Below are positions 47,901 through 55,799 of a stretch of 64,000 nucleotides of DNA, piece after piece. Location of the stretch: the NCBI GenBank assembly GCA_030549775.1, contig CM060175.1:3782564-3846563 (forward strand). The letters run 5' to 3'. The position numbers and the translations under genes are program-made. How positions within the stretch are numbered: the stretch's first letter is position 1; each line of letters starts with the position of its first letter. Under the pieces are notes generated by a model. That model did not search any database. It was given only the letters and a program-made list of their open reading frames with translations, and was not told the origin of the DNA. This stretch comes from Tamarix chinensis (Eukaryota; Streptophyta; Magnoliopsida; Caryophyllales; Tamaricaceae).

Positions 47901-50124
47901 GAGGAGGGAGAGGCTTCTTAAAAAACAACACAGGCAAGCTCTCATGCTCGATAATTATGTAGCCATGGACGGTTTAGCTGGTGGACGCTCTCTTCGTGAT
48001 AGGAAGCCTGTAACTTACACATTCGGTAAGGCTTTTATGGCTTCTGACATATAAAATTTGTAAATAACAACTAATGGTTTGTAGTTTCTTTGATCATACT
48101 ATTGATTTTGAGTTGTTGGTTGATGTGATTGATGTTTAGGATAGCATTGGGAGTAGAATCCTTTTTGAGAGATTTATTTGTGTAACTATAAATATTCATT
48201 GGATGCAGTAGGGAAGTTTGATTGGTTGGGGATTTTTCCATGTCGATCATAGTTTGTTCTGTTTTTTGGATGGATCAAATGATAAAATTACCATTTTGGG
48301 CTCTGTATCTTTCAACTTGGGTATAATAGTTGGCAAAACTGTTTCATTGTCTTTTGATGTCACTCTTGCAGGCTGCATGACAGATTGAACTTCATCCACC
48401 ATTTACAATTACAAGTATATAAAGTTATAAAGGAGGTTCCTATTCCTGTTGATCATCTTAAAGAAAACACAGTAAAATTAATGTGCGGATACAATTCTAT
48501 ACTAACATTTAAAAGTTGTTTGGATGGATACGATATCTGTTCAAAAAGTAAATTTCTTATGAATGCTTCTGTTATTTCATGTGTAGTGTTCTGCATGTGT
48601 TGCTATTCAACTATTCATCTATGTAGCCTGGTGATTGGTTCCCTCTAAATAATCTGTTTATTTGTGTTCACAAATGTGCACTTTATTTTTATGTTTCATT
48701 TCGTTTGCATTATACTTGCTTTCTGCTCGATGTGGAGGCCCGTATGGCATGCATTACATAATGAGCATTGCCAAGGTCCCCTTCCCCTGAACCTTTCAGG
48801 CCCTAACCTGTATATTTTCTATCATCTTATAGATGATGGATATCTGACTGTTCTTGTCTGATTGTTATGCAGATGATTTTGATCGCTCCATCAATGAGGC
48901 TATCAAGATAACAAAGTATGGGTTTGTTCTCTAGGACCATGCATTATTTATGTTGATTGAAATTTTGTGCAAAGTTAATTTTAGTCGTGCATGTTTTTTC
49001 TTTCTTATTGCCCCACAAACAGGAAGAAGCAACATTCTCCGGAACCCACGTTTAGAAGAGAACCTGGAACTAGATCTGAGCCTTCTATGAATGGAAGATG
49101 GAATGGTCCTTTTCAGGCCCCCCAGGTTCTACGTTTTGATGTCCCACCTCCTATGAACTATGATGAATTTGAAGAGGATTCTAAACCACTACAGCCTTTG
49201 GATCGAAGGTTACTTCAGTTCATTGAGAATTTCTGGTTTTTCACCTTATGTTGTTATTATAACAATTATTATTCTCTTTTTTGATGGATTTGTTTCTTTG
49301 TTTTGATGTATAGCAACCGGAGAAGACAAAGACCACAACGTTATTCAGAGAAAGAGTTTGTTGAACTATTCGAGAATGAGCGAGAGGATTTTGATAGTGA
49401 TGATGATATTGTTGGGGAAGCAGTCTATGATGAGGAATATTTAAGGAAACGTAAACGGGTGAAAAGGCTATCAAGTTGCTCAGAAGGAGAGGATGAATAT
49501 CAATGGACTGATGAAAATATAGAAGAGGAACAAGTAGATATGTCGAGCATGAGCGAAGGCAGTGACAAGCCTCGAAGTTCTAAGAAATTGCCTTCCCGCC
49601 CCAGGAGAGAAACCAAATTGAGATCTGTTGGCAAGCTTCAGACAGAGTTGAGGCGCAGTAGACGGTCTACTAGAAACCGTATGGACTATCGCCAATATGA
49701 GCTGTCTGGATCAGATACGGAGTGTATCAAACGAGAGAAAGCCAATGTATCTTACCAAAATTTAGATGCAAGTGATCACGTAGAAGAGTGCTTGGTGGGG
49801 AGCCCAGAAAGAGATTATTCTGAAGGCGAAAAAGAGAATGATAGGGAGGAGGCCCAGCAGCAGCATCCAATTGGAGCTGACCAGCCACCGTTTGGTGGCA
49901 ATGGGTACGGCCCAGACACCAGCAGTAGTATGGCTGAGAAAAAGCAGGAAGGGTAGCCAACCTCTGCAGGTGTAGTAAATAGTAATAGTCCAAGTGAAGA
50001 TGGAGGTGGTAATCAAGTTGGGAAGAGACGGTTTCTTGACCTCAATGAGCTAGCACCTGGTTCTGGTTTTGATGATGGATCCAGTGCATTGATGAAGGAT
50101 AAAGAAGTTAAAGGCGACTTCTAA
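30647..50124 (+). CDS. DDR4: DDT-domain chromatin protein, DDR4-like (12 exons)
   Basis: Hand-built model: 30647-31183, 31295-31405, 35707-35793, 35898-35935, 36012-36093, 38832-38938, 39100-39265, 47672-47764, 47902-48025, 48873-48915, 49023-49208, 49314-49956 (to TAG) or to 50124 (TAA). All introns are GT-AG and all phases join. The frame gives 738 aa to the TAG, or about 793 encoded residues if it is passed. N-terminus: low-complexity, charged. Residues about 160-216: DDT domain (WELASILNFFN-VFRPLL ... TAEELETALLTP ... VHIPLLK). Residues about 217-380: WHIM-like region with RDTWITVLCRKLRDWW, ILKALCDIRVEQEDIRSYID and GHRLYREIRKVE. Then a basic segment (LLKKQHRQALMLDNYVAMDG, GGRSLRDRKPVTYTFDD) and an acidic/basic tail. 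In Arabidopsis, DDR proteins are described as ISWI (CHR11/CHR17) partners in nucleosome spacing; nuclear location is inferred. The TAG before a conserved-looking LDLNELAP tail is odd. An alternative start is Met18 (30698). Confidence 0.87.
31295..31405 (+). CDS. DDR4: DDT-domain gene exon 2 (37 codons)
   Basis: Acceptor GCGGTTTAG|GTATTT, donor CTAAAG|GTTGGT, phase 0 at both ends. It encodes VFRPLLNITVDFTAEELETA and then LLTPNITLGDVHIPLLK, the core of the DDT domain. Confidence 0.9.
32244..32865. repeat. Diverged direct duplication in intron 2
   Basis: ATGATCAAGTTAACATCCGC ... AAGTAAGCTCTTTAACTTCA (32260-32311) is repeated as GTGATCAGGTTAACATTTGC ... AGGCAAGCTCTTTAACTTCA (from 32728). Both are followed by a GACAG/GGGCA-AGTTTGTT segment. 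The spacing is about 470 bp. The second copy lies in a 144-aa minus-strand ORF (32450-32884) whose product, with ELASSVLAANVNLITRACSK, I do not recognise. It may be a fragment of a processed host sequence. Confidence 0.6.
33340..33790 (+). mobile_element. Possible solo LTR or LTR fragment (Copia-like)
   Basis: GTATAAATAAGAGGTTGAGA at 33590-33609, followed by CCTCAGTAATAAACAGGTTG and a CT-rich leader (CTCCTCTCTTCTTCTCTCAC), is the usual look of a plant Copia LTR promoter and R region. A TGTTATACG start at 33337 is plausible. I could not place the other end or a target duplication. Confidence 0.3.
35707..35793 (+). CDS. DDR4: DDT-domain gene exon 3 (29 codons)
   Basis: Acceptor TTGGTGATAG|TCAATA, donor GGATTTGG|GTGAGT, phase 0. 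It encodes SIPPVTRMACGRDTWITVLC then RKLRDWWIW, the start of the WHIM-like region. Confidence 0.9.
35898..35935 (+). CDS. DDR4: DDT-domain gene exon 4 (38 nt)
   Basis: Acceptor TTGTTGCAG|GTTGCT. Donor CATGG|GTTGGT, chosen because it alone keeps phase with exon 5 (phase 2). It encodes VAEGEVPIVASH and most of a Gly codon. An alternative donor 4 nt downstream (GGGTTG|GTATTC) would break the frame. Confidence 0.8.
36012..36093 (+). CDS. DDR4: DDT-domain gene exon 5 (82 nt)
   Basis: Acceptor GATCTGTAG|TGTGGA, donor GTTGAG|GTGTGC. It encodes VEIEAYKLLDPGFRVKILKA then LCDIRVE, a well-conserved motif of plant DDT/WHIM proteins. Confidence 0.85.
36094..38831 (+). other. Intron 5, 2.7 kb, repeat-filled
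   Basis: No host exon. From about 36253 (CCCTATAGGCTATAGGGGGT then GAATAGG) to about 38240 (TTTAAGGGAGCCTTTCAGC) it has the look of a dispersed plant repeat inserted in the intron. CTATAGGGGGTGAATAGG is a common start of such elements. Its middle is the ACTAGTCGA-type array at 36940-37580. Ends and target duplication are not established. Confidence 0.5.
36940..37580. repeat. Tandem ACTAGTTGGTCAAACTAGTC array
   Basis: Units begin GGACTAGTTGGTCAAACTAG at about 37213, 37327, 37416 and 37509 (spacing 114, 89 and 93 bp), with partial units before. Each carries AGTCGATCGGTTTGGTAAAA and an AAATGGGTTTTTG-type spacer. The words CTAG, TCGA and GATC make each unit rich in short palindromes. Related words occur at 8150-8490, 9730-9850 and 10225-10345. 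Confidence 0.8.
38832..38938 (+). CDS. DDR4: DDT-domain gene exon 6 (107 nt)
   Basis: Acceptor ATGTGCAG|CAAGAA, donor CTACTG|GTAAAA, phase 2 at the end. It encodes QEDIRSYIDSSIKHGAQLSV then FRKERIGGDSQGISY and part of Trp. Confidence 0.9.
39100..39265 (+). CDS. DDR4: DDT-domain gene exon 7 (166 nt)
   Basis: Acceptor TTTTTATAG|GTATGA, donor GTTTCT|GTAAGT. It completes Trp and encodes YEDDPTIGHRLYREIRKVEV ... TTYEWQAVATNLDEFLDVS, the second WHIM-like motif with its conserved GHRLYREIR. Confidence 0.9.
40520..40740 (+). repeat. Left copy of a diverged direct repeat (probable old LTR)
   Basis: TGAGTCCATAAGCTTATTGG ... AGAGTGTTATTTAGTAATTG ... TTTTAGAGTTGAAAATTTTA ... TGGTTTCTAAGAAACCAACG parallels 46500-46740 in the same order and orientation. 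With the gag relic just before the right copy, the pair fits an old LTR element of about 6.2 kb that received later insertions. It ends next to GGCTGTTTGGACGGAGAATT at 40740, which may be the end of a separate Harbinger-type insertion (TAA just before it). Confidence 0.5.
41265..42058. repeat. Five-copy tandem array with embedded microsatellites
   Basis: A core of about 90-110 bp (TAAATTAAAATTTTATCAAG, CATTCTTTCGTAAAAA, CTCGGATTATTTTCATACC, AGATAACACTATACATATA) starts at about 41266, 41445, 41556, 41766 and 41953. Between cores lie dinucleotide tracts of different make-up: ATAC/ATAT, TA, CACACGCGCG, and pure (CA)n at 41896-41930. The cores are clearly related; the tracts vary freely in length. 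Confidence 0.9.
42406..42723 (-). pseudogene. PIF/Harbinger ORF1-like fragment (Myb/SANT-type protein)
   Basis: A 105-aa frame. Its end (EGLNDDDKELACEWFLENES then KFKLLKQLMPERKKGFIL) resembles the C-terminal segment of the Myb/SANT-like accessory protein of plant Harbinger elements, where a helical DD-x-x-L-x-A-x-x-x-L-x-x-N pattern precedes F-x-x-L-x-x-x-x-R. The N-terminal Myb domain was not found. It lies 258 bp after the transposase remnant on the same strand, the usual pairing. Confidence 0.45.
42981..44386 (-). pseudogene. PIF/Harbinger transposase, broken
   Basis: Three pieces in order on the minus strand. 44386-43877 is the N-terminal part with a helix-turn-helix region (LRMSRQAFLHLCKVLEEEGG; ITDAVAMFLYILAHNLKYRL). 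About 43786-43558 carries the first catalytic Asp in GALDGTH, then RYRNRKGTITTNVLGVCDPN. 43471-42981 carries the second Asp in YYLVDVGYANGPGF and the Glu in NCVERIFGVVKKRWAIL, completing the DDE_4 triad. Probable introns lie between the pieces (donor GCCG|GTAATT, acceptor CATGTAG|ATAAAT). Two stops interrupt conserved positions: TGA at 43877-43879, where a Trp is expected after RWK, and TAA at 43646-43648, inside KFV-x-VLPGWEGS. The catalytic residues survive but no full protein can be made. Confidence 0.85.
45020..45211. repeat. Perfect 81-bp inverted repeat with 30-nt loop
   Basis: The left arm 45020-45100 (GGCAGTGGTTGGTTGGTTAG ... CACCCCTTAAA) and right arm 45131-45211 (TTTAAGGGGTGTTTG ... 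CCAACCACTGCC) are exact reverse complements over all 81 bases. The loop 45101-45130 is TCCTGCTGGTGGAGTCGCCA followed by TTGGCTTGGG. The host transcript would carry it as a long fully paired hairpin in intron 7. The two ORFs over it (44945-45220 + and 44963-45199 -) share residues because of the symmetry and are not genes. Confidence 0.97.
45440..46410 (+). pseudogene. Decayed Ty3/gypsy gag relic
   Basis: Read with frame changes it gives PPNYDEYNVLSNFDGEEDLD-KLFEWLNMAEK, VRDEENISMTATCFTRYAS, RQLMVDKFTS ... EQELHFWFCKLCMDNLDVET and YLGGLREDIGFEL. These follow the order of the plant gypsy retrotransposon Gag domain. Numerous stops (for example after KKSLHP and in the ASM-stop-WSNL stretch) mark it as dead. 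It sits immediately 5' of the right direct-repeat copy. Confidence 0.7.
46500..46740 (+). repeat. Right copy of the diverged direct repeat (probable old LTR)
   Basis: TCAGTCCATTAGTTTATTGG ... AAGAGTATTATTTGGTAATT ... TTTTCAGAGTTGAATATTAT ... TGGTTTGTGAGAAACCGAAG matches 40520-40740. A TATA-like CTATAAATAGG at 46650-46660 followed by a leader is consistent with an LTR promoter. It lies directly 3' of the gag relic, so pol is missing. Confidence 0.5.
47672..47764 (+). CDS. DDR4: DDT-domain gene exon 8 (31 codons)
   Basis: Acceptor CTGCTTGCAG|GAGAAG, donor CATAAG|GTGAGT, phase 0. It encodes EKLFASKNRTEASLGKKLKN then DMLPEIEKEHK, a helical charged segment. Confidence 0.9.
47902..48025 (+). CDS. 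DDR4: DDT-domain gene exon 9 (124 nt)
   Basis: Acceptor GTTGTGCAG|AGGAGG, donor ACATTCG|GTAAGG (phase 1). It encodes RRERLLKKQHRQALMLDNYV then AMDGLAGGRSLRDRKPVTYTF, among the most conserved stretches of the family. Confidence 0.9.
48873..48915 (+). CDS. DDR4: DDT-domain gene exon 10 (43 nt)
   Basis: Acceptor GTTATGCAG|ATGATT, donor AACAAA|GTATGG. It encodes DDFDRSINEAIKIT and part of Lys. The 847-bp intron before it carries no recognisable element. Confidence 0.85.
49023..49208 (+). CDS. DDR4: DDT-domain gene exon 11 (186 nt)
   Basis: Acceptor CACAAACAG|GAAGAA, donor GATCGAAG|GTTACT (phase 2). It encodes KKQHSPEPTFRREPGTRSEP ... PPPMNYDEFEEDSKPLQPLDR, a low-complexity linker. Confidence 0.85.
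49314..50124 (+). CDS. DDR4: DDT-domain gene exon 12, with internal in-frame TAG
   Basis: Acceptor GATGTATAG|CAACCG, continuing phase 2 from exon 11. It encodes NRRRQRPQRYSEKEFVELFE, an acidic DSDDDIVGEAVYDEEYL motif, a basic LRRSRRSTRNRMDYRQYELS stretch and a Gln/Pro-rich tail. TAG occurs at 49954-49956. The same frame then stays open for 55 codons (PTSAGVVNSNSPSEDGGGNQ ... GKRRFLDLNELAPGSGFDDG ...) to TAA at 50122-50124. The LDLNEL motif is EAR-like, and a tail of this kind is expected in the family, so the TAG may be a truncating mutation, a base error or a read-through site. Confidence 0.85.
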
Positions 50125-50880
50125 ATATAGGTTTGCTCTTTCTCTGATTAACTAGGGTTTTCTCTCCTAAGAAAAAGTCTAGTTTAGGTGTATGATAATA
50201 CTAATATTGGAAAGTTGAGCTCAGCCACCACTATTTCAGGAGCGCTTCCTCCAGCTATTTTGATTCTTCATTTGAGTCAGCAGCGAGGCAAGGGATTATG
50301 TAGATTATGTAGTAACTGATTTTTGGTCCTTGAAGAAAATAGGAGAAAATGGGGGAAGAAAAAAGGAAGAAAAACCTACCACAGGATGGAGAAAATTGTC
50401 GGAAAGTCTGGACCGATGTGCAGTACAACTTATTTTGACTGATATCTGTAACCCAAATTTTCAAACGATATGGGCCGCGGGCTTCTTCAGTATCTATGTC
50501 ATGTTTGTTACGTTTCGGACGGTGATGAGAAAGTTCAGGGGATTGGTAAGGTCTCTATGGCGTGGATACATGTTGATCAGGTCCTTGTAACTGAGCTATC
50601 CTCCTAGAAAATTCTGTAAGGCCGGGTTCATCACATTTTTGTTCTCCTCGGCTTACTAGTAATAGTGGTGGACTACTTGCTATCAATTAGCTCGGTTTTG
50701 GTCATCTGTCTGTGTATGCTCTTTATCATCGTTTTTATAGCATTCATCTGTTTTCTCTCAGCCGCGGGATGTTGATCTTTTGTTCTTTTCCATGTCGCTG
50801 GATGCTCTCTATCATCGACATTATAGTGTGCTGTGATGCTAGGAAGAAACAACATAAAATAATAATTAGTTAATAAATTT
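50125..50880 (+). other. 3' untranslated region and gene end
   Basis: No further ORF with domain content; the 86-aa frame 50330-50590 shows no family signal. Possible polyadenylation signals are AATAAT/AATAAA-like words at 50857-50878 (AAAATAATAATTAGTTAATA). The true end is unknown. Confidence 0.45.
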
Positions 50881-51194
50881 TAAGTACTGACATAATTTTC
50901 TATTTGTAAGTGTGTTGATAGAAATTAATGTACAGGGGACATCTTCGAGTGGTTATTGTTATATAAAAAGATTTTTTTTAACTCCAAAATCGGACCAAAA
51001 TATTTTCAGCCACACCGCTATTTTGGTTGCGTTTTTTATCTCCAAAACATTTTTGGGTGAAGGACGACGCTAAACTGTTGTTTATGTGCTAGCTCGGTGT
51101 TCAACCTCATTCTTGACCTAATTTTCTCACCTTATTTACAAACGAGATTTAATATGAAAATATCAAATCTTATATGATATGATTTTAAAGTAGA

Positions 51195-51200
51195 TCAAAC

Positions 51201-51240
<40 letters not shown>

Positions 51241-51472
51241 TGTATAATAATATTTACAATAATGATAATAATAATTATTACTATTATTATCTTTATCATA
51301 ATTATACTTATAGTTATTAAAATTATAATCATAATATTATTATTTTACTTATTATAATGAAATGATAATAATACTTTTATAACCATTATTACTATTATAT
51401 ATTACTACTACTACTACTACTATTAATATTATCTTTATTTGTAATAGTAATTTTTATTATAATTATTGTTAT
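51195..51472. repeat. (AAT)n / (ATT)n microsatellite region
   Basis: A near-pure (AAT)n run lies at 51200-51240, followed by mixed ATT/AAT/ACT triplets up to the LTR start at 51473. 50880-51195 is AT-rich and carries no gene. Confidence 0.85.
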
Positions 51473-53099
51473 TGTAATACCTCCAAAATTTACTACTAAA
51501 AAAATTTTGTTTAATGAAAATGTTTAACATAAGCGAAATAACAAAACTGTAAACTCTAGGGATATTACCGCTACACTGAGTATCCGATCAGTTTACTCCT
51601 ACCATTCCAATATCAAGTGCTAAGGCTGAATAGGATTAATATTAAACACAAGTCGATAATTAAAACGAGCATTCATAAAAGAATTGAATCGTTCACTATA
51701 CAGAAATCAGAGTGCAGTAAAAAAAGAGTTACAACCCAAAAGTAAGGACTTAAAGTACCCAACGATAGAAAATACCGTACAATAGAATAAAACTAAATCA
51801 AAATGATACAAGAAAAACGAAACAAAAGATAGAATTTGGCCAGGTCACTCTCGATCCCTAGGCTAGGTCTAGGCTCAACTCTCAACTCCACCAAATGCCT
51901 CGTAAGTGTCGTAGGCATCAAATATAGTATATCCTACTTGCACAAAGTCAGAAGGGTCTTCTACTCATGGGAATGAGTAGTACCCATGAAACGGGTGGTC
52001 AGTACGTTACGTATTGAGTAAGGTAATTATGCACTAAGGCCAACACATAAGGTCACATAATACAAGTACAATAACATGATAGCATACAATCTTTTAGATA
52101 AATAAAGGCCAAGCTGCAGTCCGAATAAACTGATTATTTAATCTCTGATCAGTACTCATTACACACCATACTTTTTATCGATCCATGTGAGTATGGGAAC
52201 TCCACTATTATAGCTGGTGGATCGGTCACATACAGGGCAACATGCACCTGACCACTATTATATGTCTGTGGATCAGTCTCCAGGGTAAGATGCTCCTAGC
52301 CACTATTATACAGGTAGATCGATCTAGCCCCAACTCTCATGGTATTCCACTATAAGTACTTACTGCCTTTTATATATCTTATTGTAACACCCCAAAATTC
52401 ACTATTTTTTTAAAGCGGAAGTAATTAAAATAGTTAATTTAAAACCCGTGAATTCTGGGGATGTTACCACCACACTTAGTACCAAACCGGTTCTCTCTGA
52501 CCGTTTAAGTACCAAGTGCTAAGGCTAAAAGATTAATATAAGACTTAAACCAAGATTTCATAAAATGAATTAACGAGATAATAACTTAGAAATCAGAGTG
52601 CGAAATCAAAATTCCTCGAAGGGAATAATCTTACAATTTATGAAAGGTTTAATCGAAACACTTAACACAAAGTAATAAATCAAAAAGAATAAATTCGAAT
52701 TAGAAGAATAATATAATGAAATGAAATCACATGAAGAGAAAATACAGCCACGACACTCTCAAACTTTGAGCCAAAATATGCTCAACACTCAGCCTCGATT
52801 GATGTCTCGCCCACCTGCACAAAGTCAGAAGGGCATACTACTCGTGGAAATGAGTAACACCCATGAAAAGGGTGATCAGTATGCTACGTACTAAGTAAGG
52901 TAACCGAGCACTAAGGCTAACACATAAGCACATAATCCATGCAGAATAATAACAGGGCATAATCACCAACACAATAACATAAAGGCAAATGAACGATCAG
53001 GTGAAAATGCCAAGGTCCAATATAGTTTAGATTTAATAACTTCATTAATCCTTTATCGAAATATTTTCACACCATACTCTTTATCAATTCCATACGAGT

Positions 53100-53450
53100 A
53101 CGGGAACCCCACTATTTTTGCCGGTGGATCGGTCTCTAGGGCACTTTTGGCTCTTGGCCATTATTATAGCCACTGGATCGGTCACTTATGTTACATGCCC
53201 TACCACTATTATATTCCGGTGGATCGGTCTAGCCCCTTCTCGCATAGTGTTCTACTGTAAGTAATTAGTGTCTTCCTACATCTTAACAACATATATGGTT
53301 TGGTTCGTTGAGCTCGGGATCCCCCACTATTTTAGCTAGTGGATCGATCACTAGGGTAACATATCCTACCACTATTAAGCTAGTGGACCGGTCTCTAGGC
53401 TACCGTAGTACCTGACCACTATTATGCCGGCGGATCGGTTTGGGCCCGAC
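53100..53450. repeat. CCACTATTATAGCCGGTGG minisatellite in the solo LTR
   Basis: Five to six units, CCACTATTxTxGCCxGTGGAT then CGGTCxCTAGGG, spaced 55-65 bp apart with a long spacer (TTGGTTCGTTGAGCTCGGGA). Unit centres vary (TTTTTGCC, TATAGCCA, TATATTCC, TTTTAGCTA, TAAGCTA, TATGCCGG) while the CCAC and GTGG arms are kept. Confidence 0.85.
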
Positions 53451-53779
53451 TCAACATTTTCCACTTTACGTAATTAATGTTTTAAATATCTTGTTCAGAA
53501 GCTTTCATCCTGGATATGCATGAATCATTCCCTTTATACTTCACACATCACAAATCATAAAATTCCACAATCATAATTACACTTTAATCACCAACACACA
53601 TGATAATACAAAAATTCCAAGCAACCACAACAAACCTTAATTATCCACACAAACCCTAGTTCGGTCTCCTACGGACCCTTATATAATCTCCACGTATTAT
53701 TTTTCGTTTAAAATATTCAAACACTCAAATAATACTTACATTACCGTCCTTACATCCCAAATCAACCTTTCATATGTAA

Positions 53780-54430
53780 ATTTCACTTCCATGCAAAACC
53801 CTTACTCCACCATGCAAACCCTAATACCACCATACAACCATTAATACCACCATACAACCATTAATACCACCATGCAACTATTAATACCACCATGCAAACC
53901 CTAATACCACTATACAACCATTAATACCACCATGTAACCATTAATACCACCATGCAATCCCTAATACCACTATGCAACCATTAATACCAAAAGATTCATC
54001 CATACCAAACCCTAAATTCAAACCATAAAGATTCATCCATACCAATCCTACATTCAATCCTTACAAAACCAAATATTCATCCTTACCGAACCCTAAATTC
54101 AAACCATATAAAACCAAAGATTCATCCATAAGAAAAAATAAGTTATATTCTCCCAAACAAAACCATAAATTAGATTATCCCTTATAAAACCATAAATTAT
54201 ATTCTCCCACACAAAACCATAAATTAGATTCTCCCCAATAAAACTATAAATTATATTCTCCCACATAGAACCATAAATTAGATTCTCCCATATAAAACCA
54301 TAAATTATATTCTCCCATATAACACCATGAATTGGATTCTCTCATATAAAACCATAATTTAGATTCCCTTATATAAAACCATAAATTATATTCTCCCACA
54401 CAAAACCATAAAAATCATAAATCATATTCT
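53780..54430. repeat. Two adjacent short-period arrays
   Basis: At 53800-53990 a 20-bp unit (CATGCAACCATTAATACCAC, alternating with CATGCAAACCCTAATACCAC) is repeated about nine times. At 54130-54430 a unit of about 27 bp (TATATTCTCCCACACAAAAC then CATAAAT) is repeated about ten times. Both arise from the CATGCAAACCCTA words present singly near 23500 and 58420 in the other copies, so the expansion is specific to this copy. Confidence 0.85.
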
Positions 54431-54899
54431 CCCACACGAAACCCTAAAATTCTCCATTTTATTCTTCCACTCATGAATCATTAAAATAATTAGGTCAACT
54501 CACATCCCTTGGTCAACTTCTTTCCCCCATACTCTTTTTTCATCCTTTCTCCCACACAAACTATATTAACATCCTCGCATGCATGTCTAAAGGGTCACAA
54601 ACAAATCACCACATATACATGATACACATGCCATGTAAATATATGAAAACATACTTCAACTCCACATCATACCATATACGACATAATTAATAATGATAAA
54701 CATATGATACATAGCATGCGAATCACATAATGCATATAAGCACACAAAAGGCCTTAGCACCCTTTACCTAAAATGGCACTGGTCTTGGAGCACGCTCCTA
54801 CGCCTCCTTAGGGCTTTGACTAATTTTACCTATTATGAGGGAAAAGCTAAAATTAGACTCCCTCCTATCAAAAATGCTATTAATCACTAGCTTAATATA

Positions 54900-55421
54900 A
54901 GACTAGGATTTTGATAAAACATTAAAATAATAGTAGCAAAAATACCAAAAATAATATCAATATTACTATTAACAAGAATAATAAAAATAGTAACAATAAT
55001 AATAAAAAGGACATTACTCAAAAACATAGTGAAATAAGGGCTTCAACCCCTTTACTAAAATAATACTAAAAATGATAATATTAGTAAAATAAATAACCAA
55101 ATTTAGTAATAATAATAGTGATGAAATAATAATAATGATAAAAGCCATAATAATATTACAAAATAATAAAAACCATAATGGTAATAATAGTAAGGATAAT
55201 ATTTGAAGATAAAAAGAAGTAGGGTTTCCACCCTACATTGAATAATAATAAATTAATAAATAATAATAATAATAACACTAATAAGAATAAATACTAATAA
55301 TAATAAAAATACTAATAACCCTAATAATAATATGACATGATATTTATAATAATACTACTAAAATTTAAAATAAGTACAATAGGGTTTCAGCCCTATATAA
55401 ATTAATAATACTAACACTTGA

Positions 55422-55462
<41 letters not shown>

Positions 55463-55740
55463 GCAAAACTAATAGTAAAGTAGTTGTAATATTAATAATG
55501 GGATAATAATAATAATAGTAATTTGAAATAATAATAATAATAACATATTAATATTAAAAATAAAGATAATAGCAATAATAATAATACTAATCATAATAAA
55601 ATCAAATTAAAAGTTACAATAGAGCTTCAACCCTCAACAGAATAATAATAAAAACCTTAATATTAATAACAATAATAATACATATTAAAAATGGAAATAA
55701 TAATAATAATAATAGGATTTATATTAGAATAAATAAAATA
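54900..55740. repeat. (AAT)n-rich block of the solo LTR
   Basis: Mixed AAT/ATA triplets with near-pure stretches (55428-55460), punctuated by four related GGGCTTCAACCC / GGGTTTCAGCCC words (about 55028, 55222, 55382, 55625). This suggests a larger 160-240-bp subrepeat underlying the triplets. Confidence 0.8.
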
Positions 55741-55799
55741 AAATAATTTAAGGCTTATAAAATTAGGGAAAAGGGTTGGGAAGGTCTAGGGTTCAACCT

